A DNA stretch of 52,418 nucleotides from Chloroflexota bacterium (GTDB lineage Bacteria; Chloroflexota; Anaerolineae; Anaerolineales; UBA11858): assembly GCA_018648225.1 (NCBI GenBank), contig JABGRQ010000069.1:1-52418 (forward strand). Reading direction: 5' to 3'. The position numbers were made by a program, and so were the translations under genes. Below, piece after piece: positions 41,863 to 50,825 of this stretch. Numbering within the stretch: the stretch's first letter is position 1; every line of letters starts with the position of its first letter. The notes under the pieces are model-generated. The model saw only the letters and a list, made by a program, of their open reading frames with translations. It was not told the origin of the DNA and did not search any database.

Positions 41863-43656
41863 CTAGAATACTTTTACTTCTTCAATCTTGTAGCATACTA
41901 CTTGATCGCCGTCTTCAAAATCGTTGAAGCCTTTCATGCCAATGCCACACTCAAAGCCTTCGCGCACTTCACGCACATCTTCTTGATGCCGCTTGAGAGA
42001 AGCCGCTTCACCTTCAAAAACGGCTTCATCGCCGCGCATCACTCGCATGAATGCATTGCGAAACAGGGTGCCTTCAACCACACGGCAACCGGCGGCTTTC
42101 CCGATCTTGGAGGCAGAAAATACAGCCAGTACGTTCGCGCGTCCCAAAACCACTTCTTTTTGTTCCGGGGCCAATAAGCCTTTTAGCGCCTTATCGATAT
42201 CTTCGGTGAGCCTGTAAATAATATTATACGAGCGAATTGATACTTTTTCGGTGTCGGCCAATCGCCGCGCGGGCGGGTCGGGGTTGACATTGAAGCCGAT
42301 AATGATCGCGTCGGATGAAGATGCCAGCATGACATCATTTTCAGAGACATTCCCGGTATCAGCATGCAAAATATTGACTCGAATATCTTCTACCTGCATC
42401 TCTTCAAGTGAAGAAACAATCGGCTCCAATGAACCTTGTACATCGGCTTTAATAATCAGGCGTAGTTCTTGTGCTTCGCCAGATTGTACCCGGGCAAATA
42501 GCTGTTCGAGGGTCATGCCCGCGTGTTTGGCTGCGCCCGATTGTTCACCCTGAAGTTGGCGGTCATGCACGATGGTACGCGCAACTTTGGTAGACTCAAC
42601 AACTTTGAAGATTTCGCCCGCCGCGGGGATTTCATCCAAACCCATAACGGAAATAGGAGAGGATGGTGGCGCTTTCGTGATGGCGACACCCTGGTAGTCA
42701 AACATGGCTTTGATACGACCGTGGGATTGTCCCGTAACGACCACATCTCCGGTTTTGAGTGTGCCATTTTGCACCAGCAGGGTAGCGACCGCGCCGCGTC
42801 CACGCTCTTGGCTGGCTTCAATAACTGTGCCGAATACTTCCCCATTGGGGTTAGCATAAATCTTGGTATTGTCGGCAACCAACAAAATCGCCTCGAGAAG
42901 GTCATCCAGACCCTGTTGTTCTTTCGCCGATATCGGAATGACCAAGGTATCCCCATCCCATTCATCAGGAACCAGGCCAATTTCAGCAAGCTGTTGTTTT
43001 ACTTGGTCGGGAACTGCGTTTGGGCGGTCAATTTTGTTCAAAGCAACGATGATGGGAACCTGGGCAGCCTGGGCATGGGCGATAGCTTCGCGAGTTTGCG
43101 GCATCACGCCATCATCTGCGGCTACCACCAGAACGACAATATCTGCCCCTTGAGCGCCGCGCGCTCGCATGGCGGTAAAGGCCGCGTGTCCGGGGGTGTC
43201 AATAAAACTGATGAAGCGATCGTTGTGTTTGACTTGATAAGCGCCAATATGTTGGGTAATTCCACCAACTTCGCCTCCGGCAACATTGGCCTCACGGATA
43301 GCATCCAGCAAAGTAGTTTTCCCGTGATCAACATGGCCCAAAATACCAATAACAGGAGGGCGTGGTTCCAGATTTTTAGACGTTTCTTTGGCAATCCACT
43401 GTCGCCAAAGCGGAATTTCGGAAATATCCTTACCGCTTTCTGCCTCGCTGATTTCGAGTTGTGCATCGAAGCCCAGTTCAGCCGCGATTATCGCGGCGGT
43501 ATCAAAGTCGATCTCCTGATTAATATTTGCCATTACGCCATTCGCCATCAATGTTTTTATCACATCGATAGGGCTGGCTTGTAAGTGTTCAGATAATTCG
43601 CGTACGGTTATGCTGCTGGGGAGTTCAATTGGTTTTAATTCGCCATTATCGCTCAT
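41863..43656 (-). CDS. infB: Translation initiation factor IF-2 (short form)
   Basis: A 597-residue IF-2, shorter than the E. coli type because the long N-terminal extension is missing. An IF2_N domain ([35 protein letters not shown]) leads into the GTPase: G1 [10 protein letters not shown]3 DTPGHAAF, G4 NKID; then EF-Tu-like domain II, IF2 domain 3 and the C2 domain ending [35 protein letters not shown] at 43665 overlaps the AAGGAG; ATG 43656, 8 nt after AAGGAG, is better. It is preceded by a 174-nt gap after ylxR. Confidence 0.95.
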   Translation of the reverse strand: MSDNGELKPIELPSSITVRELSEHLQASPIDVIKTLMANGVMANINQEIDFDTAAIIAAELGFDAQLEISEAESGKDISEIPLWRQWIAKETSKNLEPRPPVIGILGHVDHGKTTLLDAIREANVAGGEVGGITQHIGAYQVKHNDRFISFIDTPGHAAFTAMRARGAQGADIVVLVVAADDGVMPQTREAIAHAQAAQVPIIVALNKIDRPNAVPDQVKQQLAEIGLVPDEWDGDTLVIPISAKEQQGLDDLLEAILLVADNTKIYANPNGEVFGTVIEASQERGRGAVATLLVQNGTLKTGDVVVTGQSHGRIKAMFDYQGVAITKAPPSSPISVMGLDEIPAAGEIFKVVESTKVARTIVHDRQLQGEQSGAAKHAGMTLEQLFARVQSGEAQELRLIIKADVQGSLEPIVSSLEEMQVEDIRVNILHADTGNVSENDVMLASSSDAIIIGFNVNPDPPARRLADTEKVSIRSYNIIYRLTEDIDKALKGLLAPEQKEVVLGRANVLAVFSASKIGKAAGCRVVEGTLFRNAFMRVMRGDEAVFEGEAASLKRHQEDVREVREGFECGIGMKGFNDFEDGDQVVCYKIEEVKVF

Positions 43657-43839
43657 AGTGGTCACTCCTTCTAGGTTCTCAACTGCAGCTGGTAGATGTG
43701 AACCATCGGTACCGCTTGCTTTGAGCAGAGGTTGTCAAGTTGAACACCCTAATGAGTTGGCGAGAGCAGGCTGACTTCGGTTAGTACAGGATGATGGCTC
43801 GCGGGCCAGTTGGGTGTTGTTTGGTTATGTGGCTGTGAT
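43657..43839 (-). other. ylxR-infB gap with nested inverted repeats
   Basis: No gene is seen here. The gap contains AACACCC (43743-43749) paired with GGGTGTT (43812-43818) and an inner GCGAG (43760-43764) paired with CTCGC (43798-43802). It is unusually long for this operon and may be a structured infB leader. Confidence 0.4.
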
Positions 43840-44130
43840 TCATTTCGTTGCTGGCTCAGCTTCTATGGGGAGTTCTTCCATGAACGCCTTGAGTAACTGA
43901 TGATCTTCAGCGCTGATTGTGGTTTTAAGGGCGCGGGCCAATGAGCCTCTTATCCCTTTTCCCCAACAGTCACGTTTCTGATGTATATAAGCGCCGCGTC
44001 CGGTGAGTTTGCCCGAAGGGTCAATTTTCACACCTTCAGCGGTGCGTACTATGCGGATCATCGAACGTTTGGGGAGTACAGTCCGACAGCCTACGCATGT
44101 GCGTTGGGGGATGTGTTTTTTCTTCCTCAC
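43840..44130 (-). CDS. ylxR: YlxR/RnpM family RNA-binding protein
   Basis: A 96-residue protein with the family motif HIPQRTCVGCRTVLPKRSMIRIVRT and the GRGAYIHQKRDCWGKGIRGSLARALK signature. The family modulates RNase P in Gram-positive bacteria (RnpM) and is nearly always between nusA and infB. Here it follows nusA by 40 nt. Confidence 0.93.
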   Translation of the reverse strand: MRKKKHIPQRTCVGCRTVLPKRSMIRIVRTAEGVKIDPSGKLTGRGAYIHQKRDCWGKGIRGSLARALKTTISAEDHQLLKAFMEELPIEAEPATK

Positions 44131-44170
44131 TGTAATTTAATAGTCAGATGAGATGCCGGGGACTGGTAGT

Positions 44171-46168
44171 TTAAAAATCCCACTCTTCATCATTCCATTC
44201 ATTCCATTCTTGTCCTGATTTCTTGCGTTTTTTACGGTAAATCGTGACATCGCGATCAGGGTCGTATTCGATTTCAACGTATTTTTTACGTTTCTTGCCT
44301 TTATCATCTGTGCTTTCGTCGCTGGCAAGCTCATCAAAATCGAGCATTTCTGGCTTGAGCTTGAAGATTTCTTCCATTGATTTGGGTAACTCTTCATCGG
44401 GTGCGCCAGCTTTCTCGGCGGGCGCTTCGGCTTTTGCTGCATCTTCGACCACAGCCTCAACCGATTCTACTTCATCGCTGGCTACTTCTTCAACAGAGTC
44501 TTCAGTCTCTTCGGCTACTTCTTGAACAGATTCGTCTTCGGTCGCCTCGTCAACTTCAGCAATGGCTTCCGTTTCGGTCGCCACTTCGCCTTCGCTGGCC
44601 GTTTCTTCAGATTCCTGCATTGCTTCAACTTCTTCAACAGGGGCTTCTTCTGTAATCTCAACCGGAGTAAGCGAGGTTGCCATTAATTTCAATGCCGCTT
44701 CGATCTCTTCCATAGCTTTGGGGCCGATACCATCAACTTCTCGAATAGCCCCTGGATCAAAGTTATATGCAAACATTAACTCTCCAACATTGGATACTTC
44801 CAGATTGTCTTCTAATAATGATGTGAGATGATCTGAAAAACCAAGGGTCGGTAGGGGAAGTTCGTATGCCCCTGCGGGAACATCTTTGCGGGCATTTTTT
44901 AGGCGGTTGGCATGTTCCTGTTTGCGCTCTCGAATGCTGTCAATGAGTCCACGCTCGATGCGCGTGGTAAAGGCGTGCATTTCTTGGAAGTCTTCCGGGG
45001 TGATCGGCCGCCCCTCGGCCTTCTTTTTCATCAGGGCTTCAACGCGCGGAGTATTTTCGCTTTCAATTTCCTTATATTCAGCGTAAGCGGCATTATTCTT
45101 GAGTTTGAAAAGCGTTTCAGATGTGGCTTCAATCAGGCTCTTGATGTCGATGCGCCAGCCAGTGAGTTTGGCGGTGAGACGGGCGTTTTGCCCATCGCGC
45201 CCGATAGCCAAACTGAGTTGGTCTTCAGGTACGACTACGGTAGCCGTCTTTGGCCCATTATGCTCTTCCAGAAAGACGCTTAAAACGCGCGCCGGGCTGA
45301 GAGCTTTGGCAATATACGCTTGGGGATCCGAGTTCCACTCAATGACATCGATTTTCTCATCACTTAGCTCGCGCACAATGGTTTGAATACGCACACCGCG
45401 GATGCCGACACAGGCTCCAACCGGGTCTACGCCGGGCTGGAGTGCCGCCACAGCTACTTTTGAACGTTGGCCTGGTTCGCGCGAGATGGAGCGAATTTCT
45501 ACCAGCCCCTGGTAAATTTCTGGAACTTCATTTTCAAGTAAACGTCGCAAAAAATCGGGATGAGCGCGCGATAGAATGATCTTTGGTCCGCGGTTGGAAT
45601 CTTGTACTTCAAGCAAGAGCGCACGCACCCGATCGTGAACGCGGAAGAATTCGCGTGGAATTTGGTGGCGGCGCGGCATTATCCCCTCGGCTTTTAAATC
45701 CAGCCCCAGGCTGATTTGTTTGGCATTGATGGCTTGCACAACGCCACTAATAACATCGCCAGCCTGATTAGCATAATAAGCGTGCTGGGCATCTCGCTCT
45801 GCTTCGCGAATGCGTTGTTGAATTACCTGACGAGCTGTTTGGGCAGCCACGCGCCCGAAATCAGTCGGGGTGCTTTCCACAATGACCATATCGCCATATT
45901 CAGCTTCAGGATTTACCTCTTTTGCTTCTGCCAGAATGACCTCGGTGCGGTCGTCTTGAACTTCGTCAACGACCTCTTTTTCCGCGGAAATCGAAACCGC
46001 GCCGGTAATCGGATCAATTTTTGCCTCAACATGCTGCGCGGTAGAAGCGCGAACGGCGCGTCGGTACGCAGATACCATCGCATCCTCAATAGCAGCTATA
46101 ACAACATCCTGGGGTAACCCTCGATCATCGAGGACTTGTTTTAAGGCCAGAGCAAAATCATTCTTCAT
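44171..46168 (-). CDS. nusA: Transcription factor NusA with a long acidic C-terminal extension
   Basis: A 665-residue NusA. The N-terminal RNAP-binding domain ([35 protein letters not shown]) is followed by S1 and two KH domains ([84 protein letters not shown]). The usual protein ends near 360. Here a KH-distal linker, then a helix-hairpin-helix-like segment ([22 protein letters not shown] type, about residues 465-490), a stretch of about 90 residues very rich in Glu/Asp/Ala/Val, and a basic-aromatic end ([21 protein letters not shown]...[11 protein letters not shown]) are added. It is first in the operon, behind a predicted promoter and a folded leader. Confidence 0.93.
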   Translation of the reverse strand: MKNDFALALKQVLDDRGLPQDVVIAAIEDAMVSAYRRAVRASTAQHVEAKIDPITGAVSISAEKEVVDEVQDDRTEVILAEAKEVNPEAEYGDMVIVESTPTDFGRVAAQTARQVIQQRIREAERDAQHAYYANQAGDVISGVVQAINAKQISLGLDLKAEGIMPRRHQIPREFFRVHDRVRALLLEVQDSNRGPKIILSRAHPDFLRRLLENEVPEIYQGLVEIRSISREPGQRSKVAVAALQPGVDPVGACVGIRGVRIQTIVRELSDEKIDVIEWNSDPQAYIAKALSPARVLSVFLEEHNGPKTATVVVPEDQLSLAIGRDGQNARLTAKLTGWRIDIKSLIEATSETLFKLKNNAAYAEYKEIESENTPRVEALMKKKAEGRPITPEDFQEMHAFTTRIERGLIDSIRERKQEHANRLKNARKDVPAGAYELPLPTLGFSDHLTSLLEDNLEVSNVGELMFAYNFDPGAIREVDGIGPKAMEEIEAALKLMATSLTPVEITEEAPVEEVEAMQESEETASEGEVATETEAIAEVDEATEDESVQEVAEETEDSVEEVASDEVESVEAVVEDAAKAEAPAEKAGAPDEELPKSMEEIFKLKPEMLDFDELASDESTDDKGKKRKKYVEIEYDPDRDVTIYRKKRKKSGQEWNEWNDEEWDF

Positions 46169-46192
46169 ATCTCTATATCTCCATCAATAACT

Positions 46193-46266
46193 GGGTGGTT
46201 GTCTATCAGACACAAAGAAAAGTGGGGGTTGCCCACTTTTCGCTGACAGCAGTATTGCTACCACCC
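46193..46266 (-). ncRNA. Putative cloverleaf leader RNA upstream of nusA
   Basis: Read on the minus strand, four helices fit without overlap. Closing stem: GGGTGGT (46260-46266) with ACCACCC (46193-46199), 7 bp. Arm 1: AGCA-ATAC-TGCT (46248-46259). Arm 2: AAAAGTGGG-CAACC-CCCACTTTT (46218-46240). Arm 3: TGTCT-GAT-AGACA (46200-46212). Arms 1 and 3 abut the closing stem; linkers are 7 and 5 nt. It resembles a tRNA in outline but lacks a T-loop, a CCA end and an anticodon loop of seven. It starts about 6 nt after the predicted transcript start. Confidence 0.5.
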
Positions 46267-46278
46267 TATAGCGTCAAA

Positions 46279-46307
46279 ATTCTAGCACGCTTTGTTATTT
46301 GTGGCAA
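46279..46307 (-). promoter_or_regulatory. Promoter of the nusA operon
   Basis: On the minus strand TTGCCA (46302-46307) and TAGAAT (46279-46284) are separated by exactly 17 nt. The start near 46272 would give a leader of about 100 nt before nusA ATG 46168. Confidence 0.72.
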
Positions 46308-46372
46308 GACTGTGAGCGTAAAAATTAGCACGATTGATTTGATATTGTCTCAGTATATGGCAAAAATCTGAG

Positions 46373-48964
46373 TTAATTATTTGCTACGATCAATTGATCG
46401 CGCAGGCGAATTTCTTCTTCCACGGAGGTGATTTTCTCATCCAACCAGGCGCTGCGCAGGTCTTCGAGAATTTGTGCGTAAACCGGTCCAGGAGCCAGCC
46501 CCATTTCTTTGAGATCGTGACCTGTGGTAACAGGCTTGATCTCTCGCCATTTTTGTGCGAATTGGAATAGGCACTGACGCACTTTCTCGTCGTTGGTTGC
46601 ATGGTAGAGGCCGTAAATTGCCAGTGGTGGGGTTTTTGCACAACGCCGGGTAATTTCACTGGGTTCTTGGTCTACAAGGTTGGGGAGATCGTGCCAGATG
46701 AAACACGCCGCGCGGATGGTTCCGGTGAGGGCGGCAGGTAATTTCAAACGTTTAATCACGCCCTGAATGCGGTAGATGGGGGTGGGAATCAGCCACAGGA
46801 TGTAGGCTAAAGCTCGTTTCAGGCGCGCCCCTTCCATGTCTGGTGAGAGATTCCAGATCGAGTCTGGTGTATGTGCCTCGAGGGTAGAAATTTGCCTGGC
46901 AATTTCAGGATTCCACTTTAGGTCTTTGTGGATTTCACTGAGCAAGTCGAGTTCGTTTAAGCGATCCAGCATTTGGATGGCATTTTCCTCATCGAGAATA
47001 TTGTCCAGTTCATGCCGGATGCGGTCGCCAGAGATGCGGTTCATCAGTGAGCGTGCTTCTAGTAAGAGTTGATAGCTGCGCTCGCTGATGGCGAAGTTAT
47101 AGCGTTTTTCGTAACGCACTGCGCGCAAAATGCGTGTGGGGTCATCGACAAACGAAAGCGAGTGCAGTACGCGGATTTTTTCGTCTTGCAGATCATTCAG
47201 GCCGCCCCAGTAATCATGGAGTTCGCCGTAATGATGTCCATCGAGACGCAGTGCCAGCGTATTGATGGTGAAATCGCGGCGGTGCAGATCGAGCTTGATG
47301 CTGCCGCGTTCCACGGTGGGTAGCGCGGTGGGGTGGGTGTAAAACTCCGTGCGTGCAGAGATGAAATCGAGCGAGGCAGGCAGGTTGCCTTGTTGGAGGG
47401 TGCTTTCTTCTAGCAGCCATTTGGCCGTGCCAAAGCGTTTATGTGTGGTAACACGCCCGCCAAATTGATTACCTAGCGCCTGTGCCAATTCAATCGCGTC
47501 GCCTTCCACGACCAGATCAAAATCGAGGCTGGGGCGGTTGAGCAACAGGTCGCGCACAAAACCACCAACAATGAAGAGTGCGGCGTTCTGGCTTTTGGCC
47601 GTTTCGGCAATCATATGGAGTAAATCTAATCGCTCTGGGGGCAATGCTTGGTTGAGTTTTTCGTTCAGGTTGCGCGGCGCGGCGCGGGTGGGTTTGGTGG
47701 TGAGTATTTTGAGTAAATCGGTACGGGTGACGATACCGATAATCTGATGGCTGCCACGCTCGACGACCGGGATTTGACCCCAATCGGTATCCGTCATAAT
47801 GTTTTGGAGATATTCGATGGAATGATCGGGATGAACGTGTGTATTACCAGCTTTCATCAGACTCGATGCAGGCAGGTTGAGCTTGTGTGAAAGAGCGCGG
47901 TCCACGGCGCGGCGGGTGAGTAAACCTACGATGGTATTATTCTCGACTACCGGATAGCCTTCGTAACCGTAACGCTGCATACGCTGGGAGGCTGCTTCTA
48001 CCGGGGTGTCGGGTGTGAGTACTTGTGGCGCGCTCGACATAATTTCGCCAACCGTCACAGACGGTTGGACGTGGTGGGGTAAGATGGTCTTGAGTTCAGC
48101 ATATACATCTTCGAGAGTACGATTCTTAATCAACCCTGCGGCAGCGCGGGGATGCCCGCCGCCGCCGAAATGCGCAGCAATTTGGGCCACATCGATATTA
48201 TCGCTGGTAGAGCGGCAGATCAGTTGTACGCCCCCGCGGGTCTGGATGACTAAAATCAATGCTTCGGGGTCGAGCAGATCGCGTAGTTTATGGGCAATTG
48301 TGGAGAGTTCCTCTTCGGATTCCTGCGCGTCACCGGTAGCCAGCAATACAGCCAATCCATGAACATCCATGCTTTCTGCGTTCGCTTGCAAGCTGCGGTA
48401 AATGGCTTGCTGTTCTAATGAGAGCGGATGGTTGAGAAAATCATTCGCGATCGATAAATTGGCGCCTTCTTCCAGCAGATAAGCCGCGGCGTGCACATCG
48501 CGCGGAGTGGTGCGGCTATATGTTAAAGAGCCGGTATCCTCATAGATGCCCAGAAGCAACAGCGTTGCTTGAACCATGTTGAGATGCTGACACCTTTCTT
48601 GAATGGCCTCAACGAAAATAGTCGTATTGGCTCCGGTCTGATCAGAGATGAACTCCCACTCCGGGGGGAGATTCGGCTTGGGGTTGTGGTGGTCCACTAC
48701 CTTGATGTGTGTCTCACCCCCCATGCCTTTTACACTGACCAAAGACTGCGTATCCACGAGGGTAATCATCTCGATAGGCTCACCTGGCATATCGCGCGGA
48801 TCAATAAAAGGGAGTTCGGCGCCATAGAGCGTGAGAAAACCGCGCACATTGCGATTGATGCGCCGTGGCAGCACCGGGATAGCATTTTCGTCGATCAAAT
48901 TTGCTCCCAGCAGGGAGGCGATGCCGTCGAAATCGGTTTGTTCGTGGGTAAGAATAATCCGCAT
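46373..48964 (-). CDS. DHH phosphoesterase - CBS pair - poly(A)polymerase/CCA-type nucleotidyltransferase fusion
   Basis: An 863-residue multidomain protein. Residues 1 to about 310 are a DHH/DHHA1 phosphoesterase (DFDGIASLLGA, VVDHHNPKP, GIYEDTGSLTYS, FGGGGHPRAAAGLI). Residues about 315-430 are two CBS domains (VLTPDTPVEAASQRMQRYGYEGYPVVENN...; IEYLQNIMTDTDWGQIPVVERGSHQIIGIVTRTDLL). From about 450 it is a class II nucleotidyltransferase: LFIVGGFVRDLLLNRPSLDFDLVVEGDAIELA (GG plus DxD), DFTINTLALRLDG and FVDDPTRILRAVRYEKRYNF. Such fusions occur in several phyla; some related enzymes are A-adding partners in split CCA synthesis. Tail reactions and RNA turnover in one chain are the likely role. 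Confidence 0.92.
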   Translation of the reverse strand: MRIILTHEQTDFDGIASLLGANLIDENAIPVLPRRINRNVRGFLTLYGAELPFIDPRDMPGEPIEMITLVDTQSLVSVKGMGGETHIKVVDHHNPKPNLPPEWEFISDQTGANTTIFVEAIQERCQHLNMVQATLLLLGIYEDTGSLTYSRTTPRDVHAAAYLLEEGANLSIANDFLNHPLSLEQQAIYRSLQANAESMDVHGLAVLLATGDAQESEEELSTIAHKLRDLLDPEALILVIQTRGGVQLICRSTSDNIDVAQIAAHFGGGGHPRAAAGLIKNRTLEDVYAELKTILPHHVQPSVTVGEIMSSAPQVLTPDTPVEAASQRMQRYGYEGYPVVENNTIVGLLTRRAVDRALSHKLNLPASSLMKAGNTHVHPDHSIEYLQNIMTDTDWGQIPVVERGSHQIIGIVTRTDLLKILTTKPTRAAPRNLNEKLNQALPPERLDLLHMIAETAKSQNAALFIVGGFVRDLLLNRPSLDFDLVVEGDAIELAQALGNQFGGRVTTHKRFGTAKWLLEESTLQQGNLPASLDFISARTEFYTHPTALPTVERGSIKLDLHRRDFTINTLALRLDGHHYGELHDYWGGLNDLQDEKIRVLHSLSFVDDPTRILRAVRYEKRYNFAISERSYQLLLEARSLMNRISGDRIRHELDNILDEENAIQMLDRLNELDLLSEIHKDLKWNPEIARQISTLEAHTPDSIWNLSPDMEGARLKRALAYILWLIPTPIYRIQGVIKRLKLPAALTGTIRAACFIWHDLPNLVDQEPSEITRRCAKTPPLAIYGLYHATNDEKVRQCLFQFAQKWREIKPVTTGHDLKEMGLAPGPVYAQILEDLRSAWLDEKITSVEEEIRLRDQLIVANN

Positions 48965-49055
48965 AATGTGCTTATTGTACTGTATTTCTATGAGGAAACC
49001 AGGAGGCTATGAGATTTTCGATGTTTTCTCACCAAGCTGTGAAAACCATAAGTTT

Positions 49056-49083
49056 TTGAGAAGATACGAATCTCCGGTATAAT
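49056..49083 (+). promoter_or_regulatory. Promoter directly before the MazG-like gene
   Basis: TTGAGA (49056-49061) and TATAAT (49078-49083) are 16 nt apart. TATAAT ends 8 nt before ATG 49092, so the transcript would start at or next to the start codon, implying a leaderless mRNA. It shares CCGGTATAATT with 31033-31043. Confidence 0.65.
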
Positions 49084-49091
49084 TTGCGTTT

Positions 49092-49388
49092 ATGGATATT
49101 CGTGAACTTACGGAACATATGCACAATTTTGTGCGTGCCAAAGCCTGGTATGAAGCCGACAGCCCGCGCCCGCAGACGTTGCGGAATTTGGCGATTTCGC
49201 TAAACCTCGAAGCGGCGGAAGTCTTAGAATATTTCCAATGGGATGAGCAAGCTGAGAACCTGAATGGGCTGGCCGATGAATTAGCCGATGTGGCTTTGTA
49301 TCTGCTGCAAATTGCGAGTATTGCAGAGATTGATATTGAACAAGCTATGCTGGCGAAGCTAGAACGAAATTACAAGCGAGACTGGTAG
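49092..49388 (+). CDS. MazG-like nucleotide pyrophosphohydrolase
   Basis: A 98-residue all-α NTP-PPase of the MazG/dCTPase-like superfamily, which hydrolyses (d)NTPs to NMP plus PPi. ISLNLEAAEVLEYFQWDEQAE carries the ExxE metal motif and LADELADVALYLLQIASI the ExxD half. The size fits a single-domain housecleaning enzyme. It is followed without a gap by the LOG-like gene (TAG at 49386-49388, ATG at 49389). Confidence 0.88.
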   Translation: MDIRELTEHMHNFVRAKAWYEADSPRPQTLRNLAISLNLEAAEVLEYFQWDEQAENLNGLADELADVALYLLQIASIAEIDIEQAMLAKLERNYKRDW

Positions 49389-49931
49389 ATGAAACGAATT
49401 ACAGTTTTTGGTGGATCAAAACCGAAACCGGGCGAACCGGCCTATCAGCAAGCATATATTCTCGGGCAACTGCTTGGTGGGCAAGGGCATACTGTCCTCA
49501 CCGGAGGCTATATTGGCACGATGGAAGCCGTTTCGCGTGGCGCGGCAGAAAGAGGCGCGCATGTTATCGGTGTGACCTGTGATGAGATTGAAGCCTGGCG
49601 GCCAGTAAAGCCCAATCCGTGGGTGCTGGAAGAGATGCGCTATCCAACCTTACGCCAGCGCCTTTACGCGCTGATTGACGCATGTGACGCTGCGATTGCC
49701 TTGCCCGGTGGGATTGGCACATTAGCGGAAATCGCTGCCATGTGGTCTCAGCTACAAACCGGGGCTTCTGCGCGGCGTCCCCTACTGTTAATTGGAGCCG
49801 GTTGGCAAGTTGTTTTCGAACGCATGGCAGAAACGCTTGGCGCATATATGGCCGAAAAAGATCGTCAATTGATTACATACGCTATTGATGAGTATCAGGC
49901 AATTGATTTTTTGCCAACATTATTTGAATAA
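49389..49931 (+). CDS. LOG family protein (nucleoside-monophosphate phosphoribohydrolase-like)
   Basis: A 180-residue Rossmann protein of the LOG/lysine-decarboxylase-like family. It has ITVFGGSKPKPGEPAYQQA, the phosphate loop VLTGGYIGTMEAVSRGA, and the catalytic ALPGGIGTLAEIAAMWSQLQ (PGG-x-GT-x-x-E). Members cleave NMPs (or cytokinin monophosphates) to a free base and ribose 5-phosphate. It is directly adjacent to the MazG-like gene whose product would be an NMP, so a two-step nucleotide-disposal route is plausible. The exact substrate is unknown. Confidence 0.87.
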   Translation: MKRITVFGGSKPKPGEPAYQQAYILGQLLGGQGHTVLTGGYIGTMEAVSRGAAERGAHVIGVTCDEIEAWRPVKPNPWVLEEMRYPTLRQRLYALIDACDAAIALPGGIGTLAEIAAMWSQLQTGASARRPLLLIGAGWQVVFERMAETLGAYMAEKDRQLITYAIDEYQAIDFLPTLFE

Positions 49932-49936
49932 ATCTT

Positions 49937-50749
49937 ATGCCTGCTATTCAACCTGTGCGACTTTCTGCTCAAATTGATGAGTTGGTGTCAACATTTGATG
50001 ACCCCTTGGCTTTTTCACGCGCCATGCACGCATTGTTAAATTTCTATGCCGATCGCACTTTGCGTTCCAGCCAGGTGATCGAAGCGGCGCCCTTGCTTCA
50101 CAGTTATCGGATAGCACCGCCCGTAATGCGCCAGATTGAAAAGACACTTCAGGCGCGTGTTGACGATGCTCCCGAACAGGCGTTGATTCTCGCCGACCAA
50201 CTTTGGTCAGAGCGATGGCTGGAGACTCGTCTTTTGGCGATAGCAATTGTGGGTAATCTTTCAGGAGAGTTTAAACAAGAGATCATTTCACGGATCACAG
50301 CCTGGGGTATGGAATGTAAAGAAGATAAGGTGCTGCGATCCTTGTTGTCAAAAGGCCTGGCGCATATACGGCTGACCGCATTTGATGAGTATTTGGCCTT
50401 GCTGGAAAGCTGGTTGCTTTCATCGGATCCTGCAAAGGTCTATTTGGGTATCCACGCACTCCCCGCATTGTTGAAGATTAAATCATTTGAAAATTTGCCG
50501 TTGATATTTCGCTGGTTGATGCCCCAAGTGCGGGAGATTAATTCCACCCATAAAAGCGATTTGATTTATGTAATTCGTTTGTTGATCCAACGTTCCCCCC
50601 AGGAGACGGCTTATTTTTTGCGTCAGGCGCTAAATGTCACCGTTGATAAGCAAACGAGTGCTTTGATTCGCCGTGTATTGGATGATTTCCCCGAATCTTT
50701 GCGACAAACTTTGCATGAAACGTTGCGAGCGTCTCGCCTTCAACCGTAG
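49937..50749 (+). CDS. α-helical repeat protein, possibly AlkD/HEAT-like
   Basis: A 270-residue, almost wholly α-helical protein with a repeated Trp/Arg/Leu pattern (ADQLWSERWLETRLLAIAIVGNL; ITAWGMECKEDKVLRSLLSKGLAHI; LLESWLLSSDPAKVYLGIHALPALLKI). Each roughly 35-residue unit resembles a HEAT or ALK repeat of DNA-alkylation-repair AlkD-like proteins, but I see no confident active-site aspartate pair. It starts 5 nt after the LOG-like gene and probably shares its transcript. Function not assigned. Confidence 0.7.
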   Translation: MPAIQPVRLSAQIDELVSTFDDPLAFSRAMHALLNFYADRTLRSSQVIEAAPLLHSYRIAPPVMRQIEKTLQARVDDAPEQALILADQLWSERWLETRLLAIAIVGNLSGEFKQEIISRITAWGMECKEDKVLRSLLSKGLAHIRLTAFDEYLALLESWLLSSDPAKVYLGIHALPALLKIKSFENLPLIFRWLMPQVREINSTHKSDLIYVIRLLIQRSPQETAYFLRQALNVTVDKQTSALIRRVLDDFPESLRQTLHETLRASRLQP

Positions 50750-50769
50750 AATATTCATTTGGCTTATGT

Positions 50770-50806
50770 AAAAAATCTCCGCTCTATTCCGAGCGGAGAT
50801 TTTTTG
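50770..50806. terminator. Bidirectional terminator between the helical-repeat gene and lexA
   Basis: AAAAAATCTCCGCTC (50770-50784) and GAGCGGAGATTTTTT (50791-50805) form a perfect 15-bp stem with a 6-nt loop and A/T flanks, suitable for both converging genes. Confidence 0.9.
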
Positions 50807-50825
50807 TTACGCGAGTTGAATATTG

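Noticed and set aside
42523-43584. A 353-codon open frame on the plus strand
   Set aside because: It lies opposite infB, whose GTPase motifs are intact; the frame is a by-product of infB codon bias.
46193-46266. Calling the nusA leader cloverleaf a tRNA gene
   Set aside because: It lacks the T-loop consensus, a 7-nt anticodon loop, the D-loop GG and a CCA-compatible 3' end; only the outline is tRNA-like.
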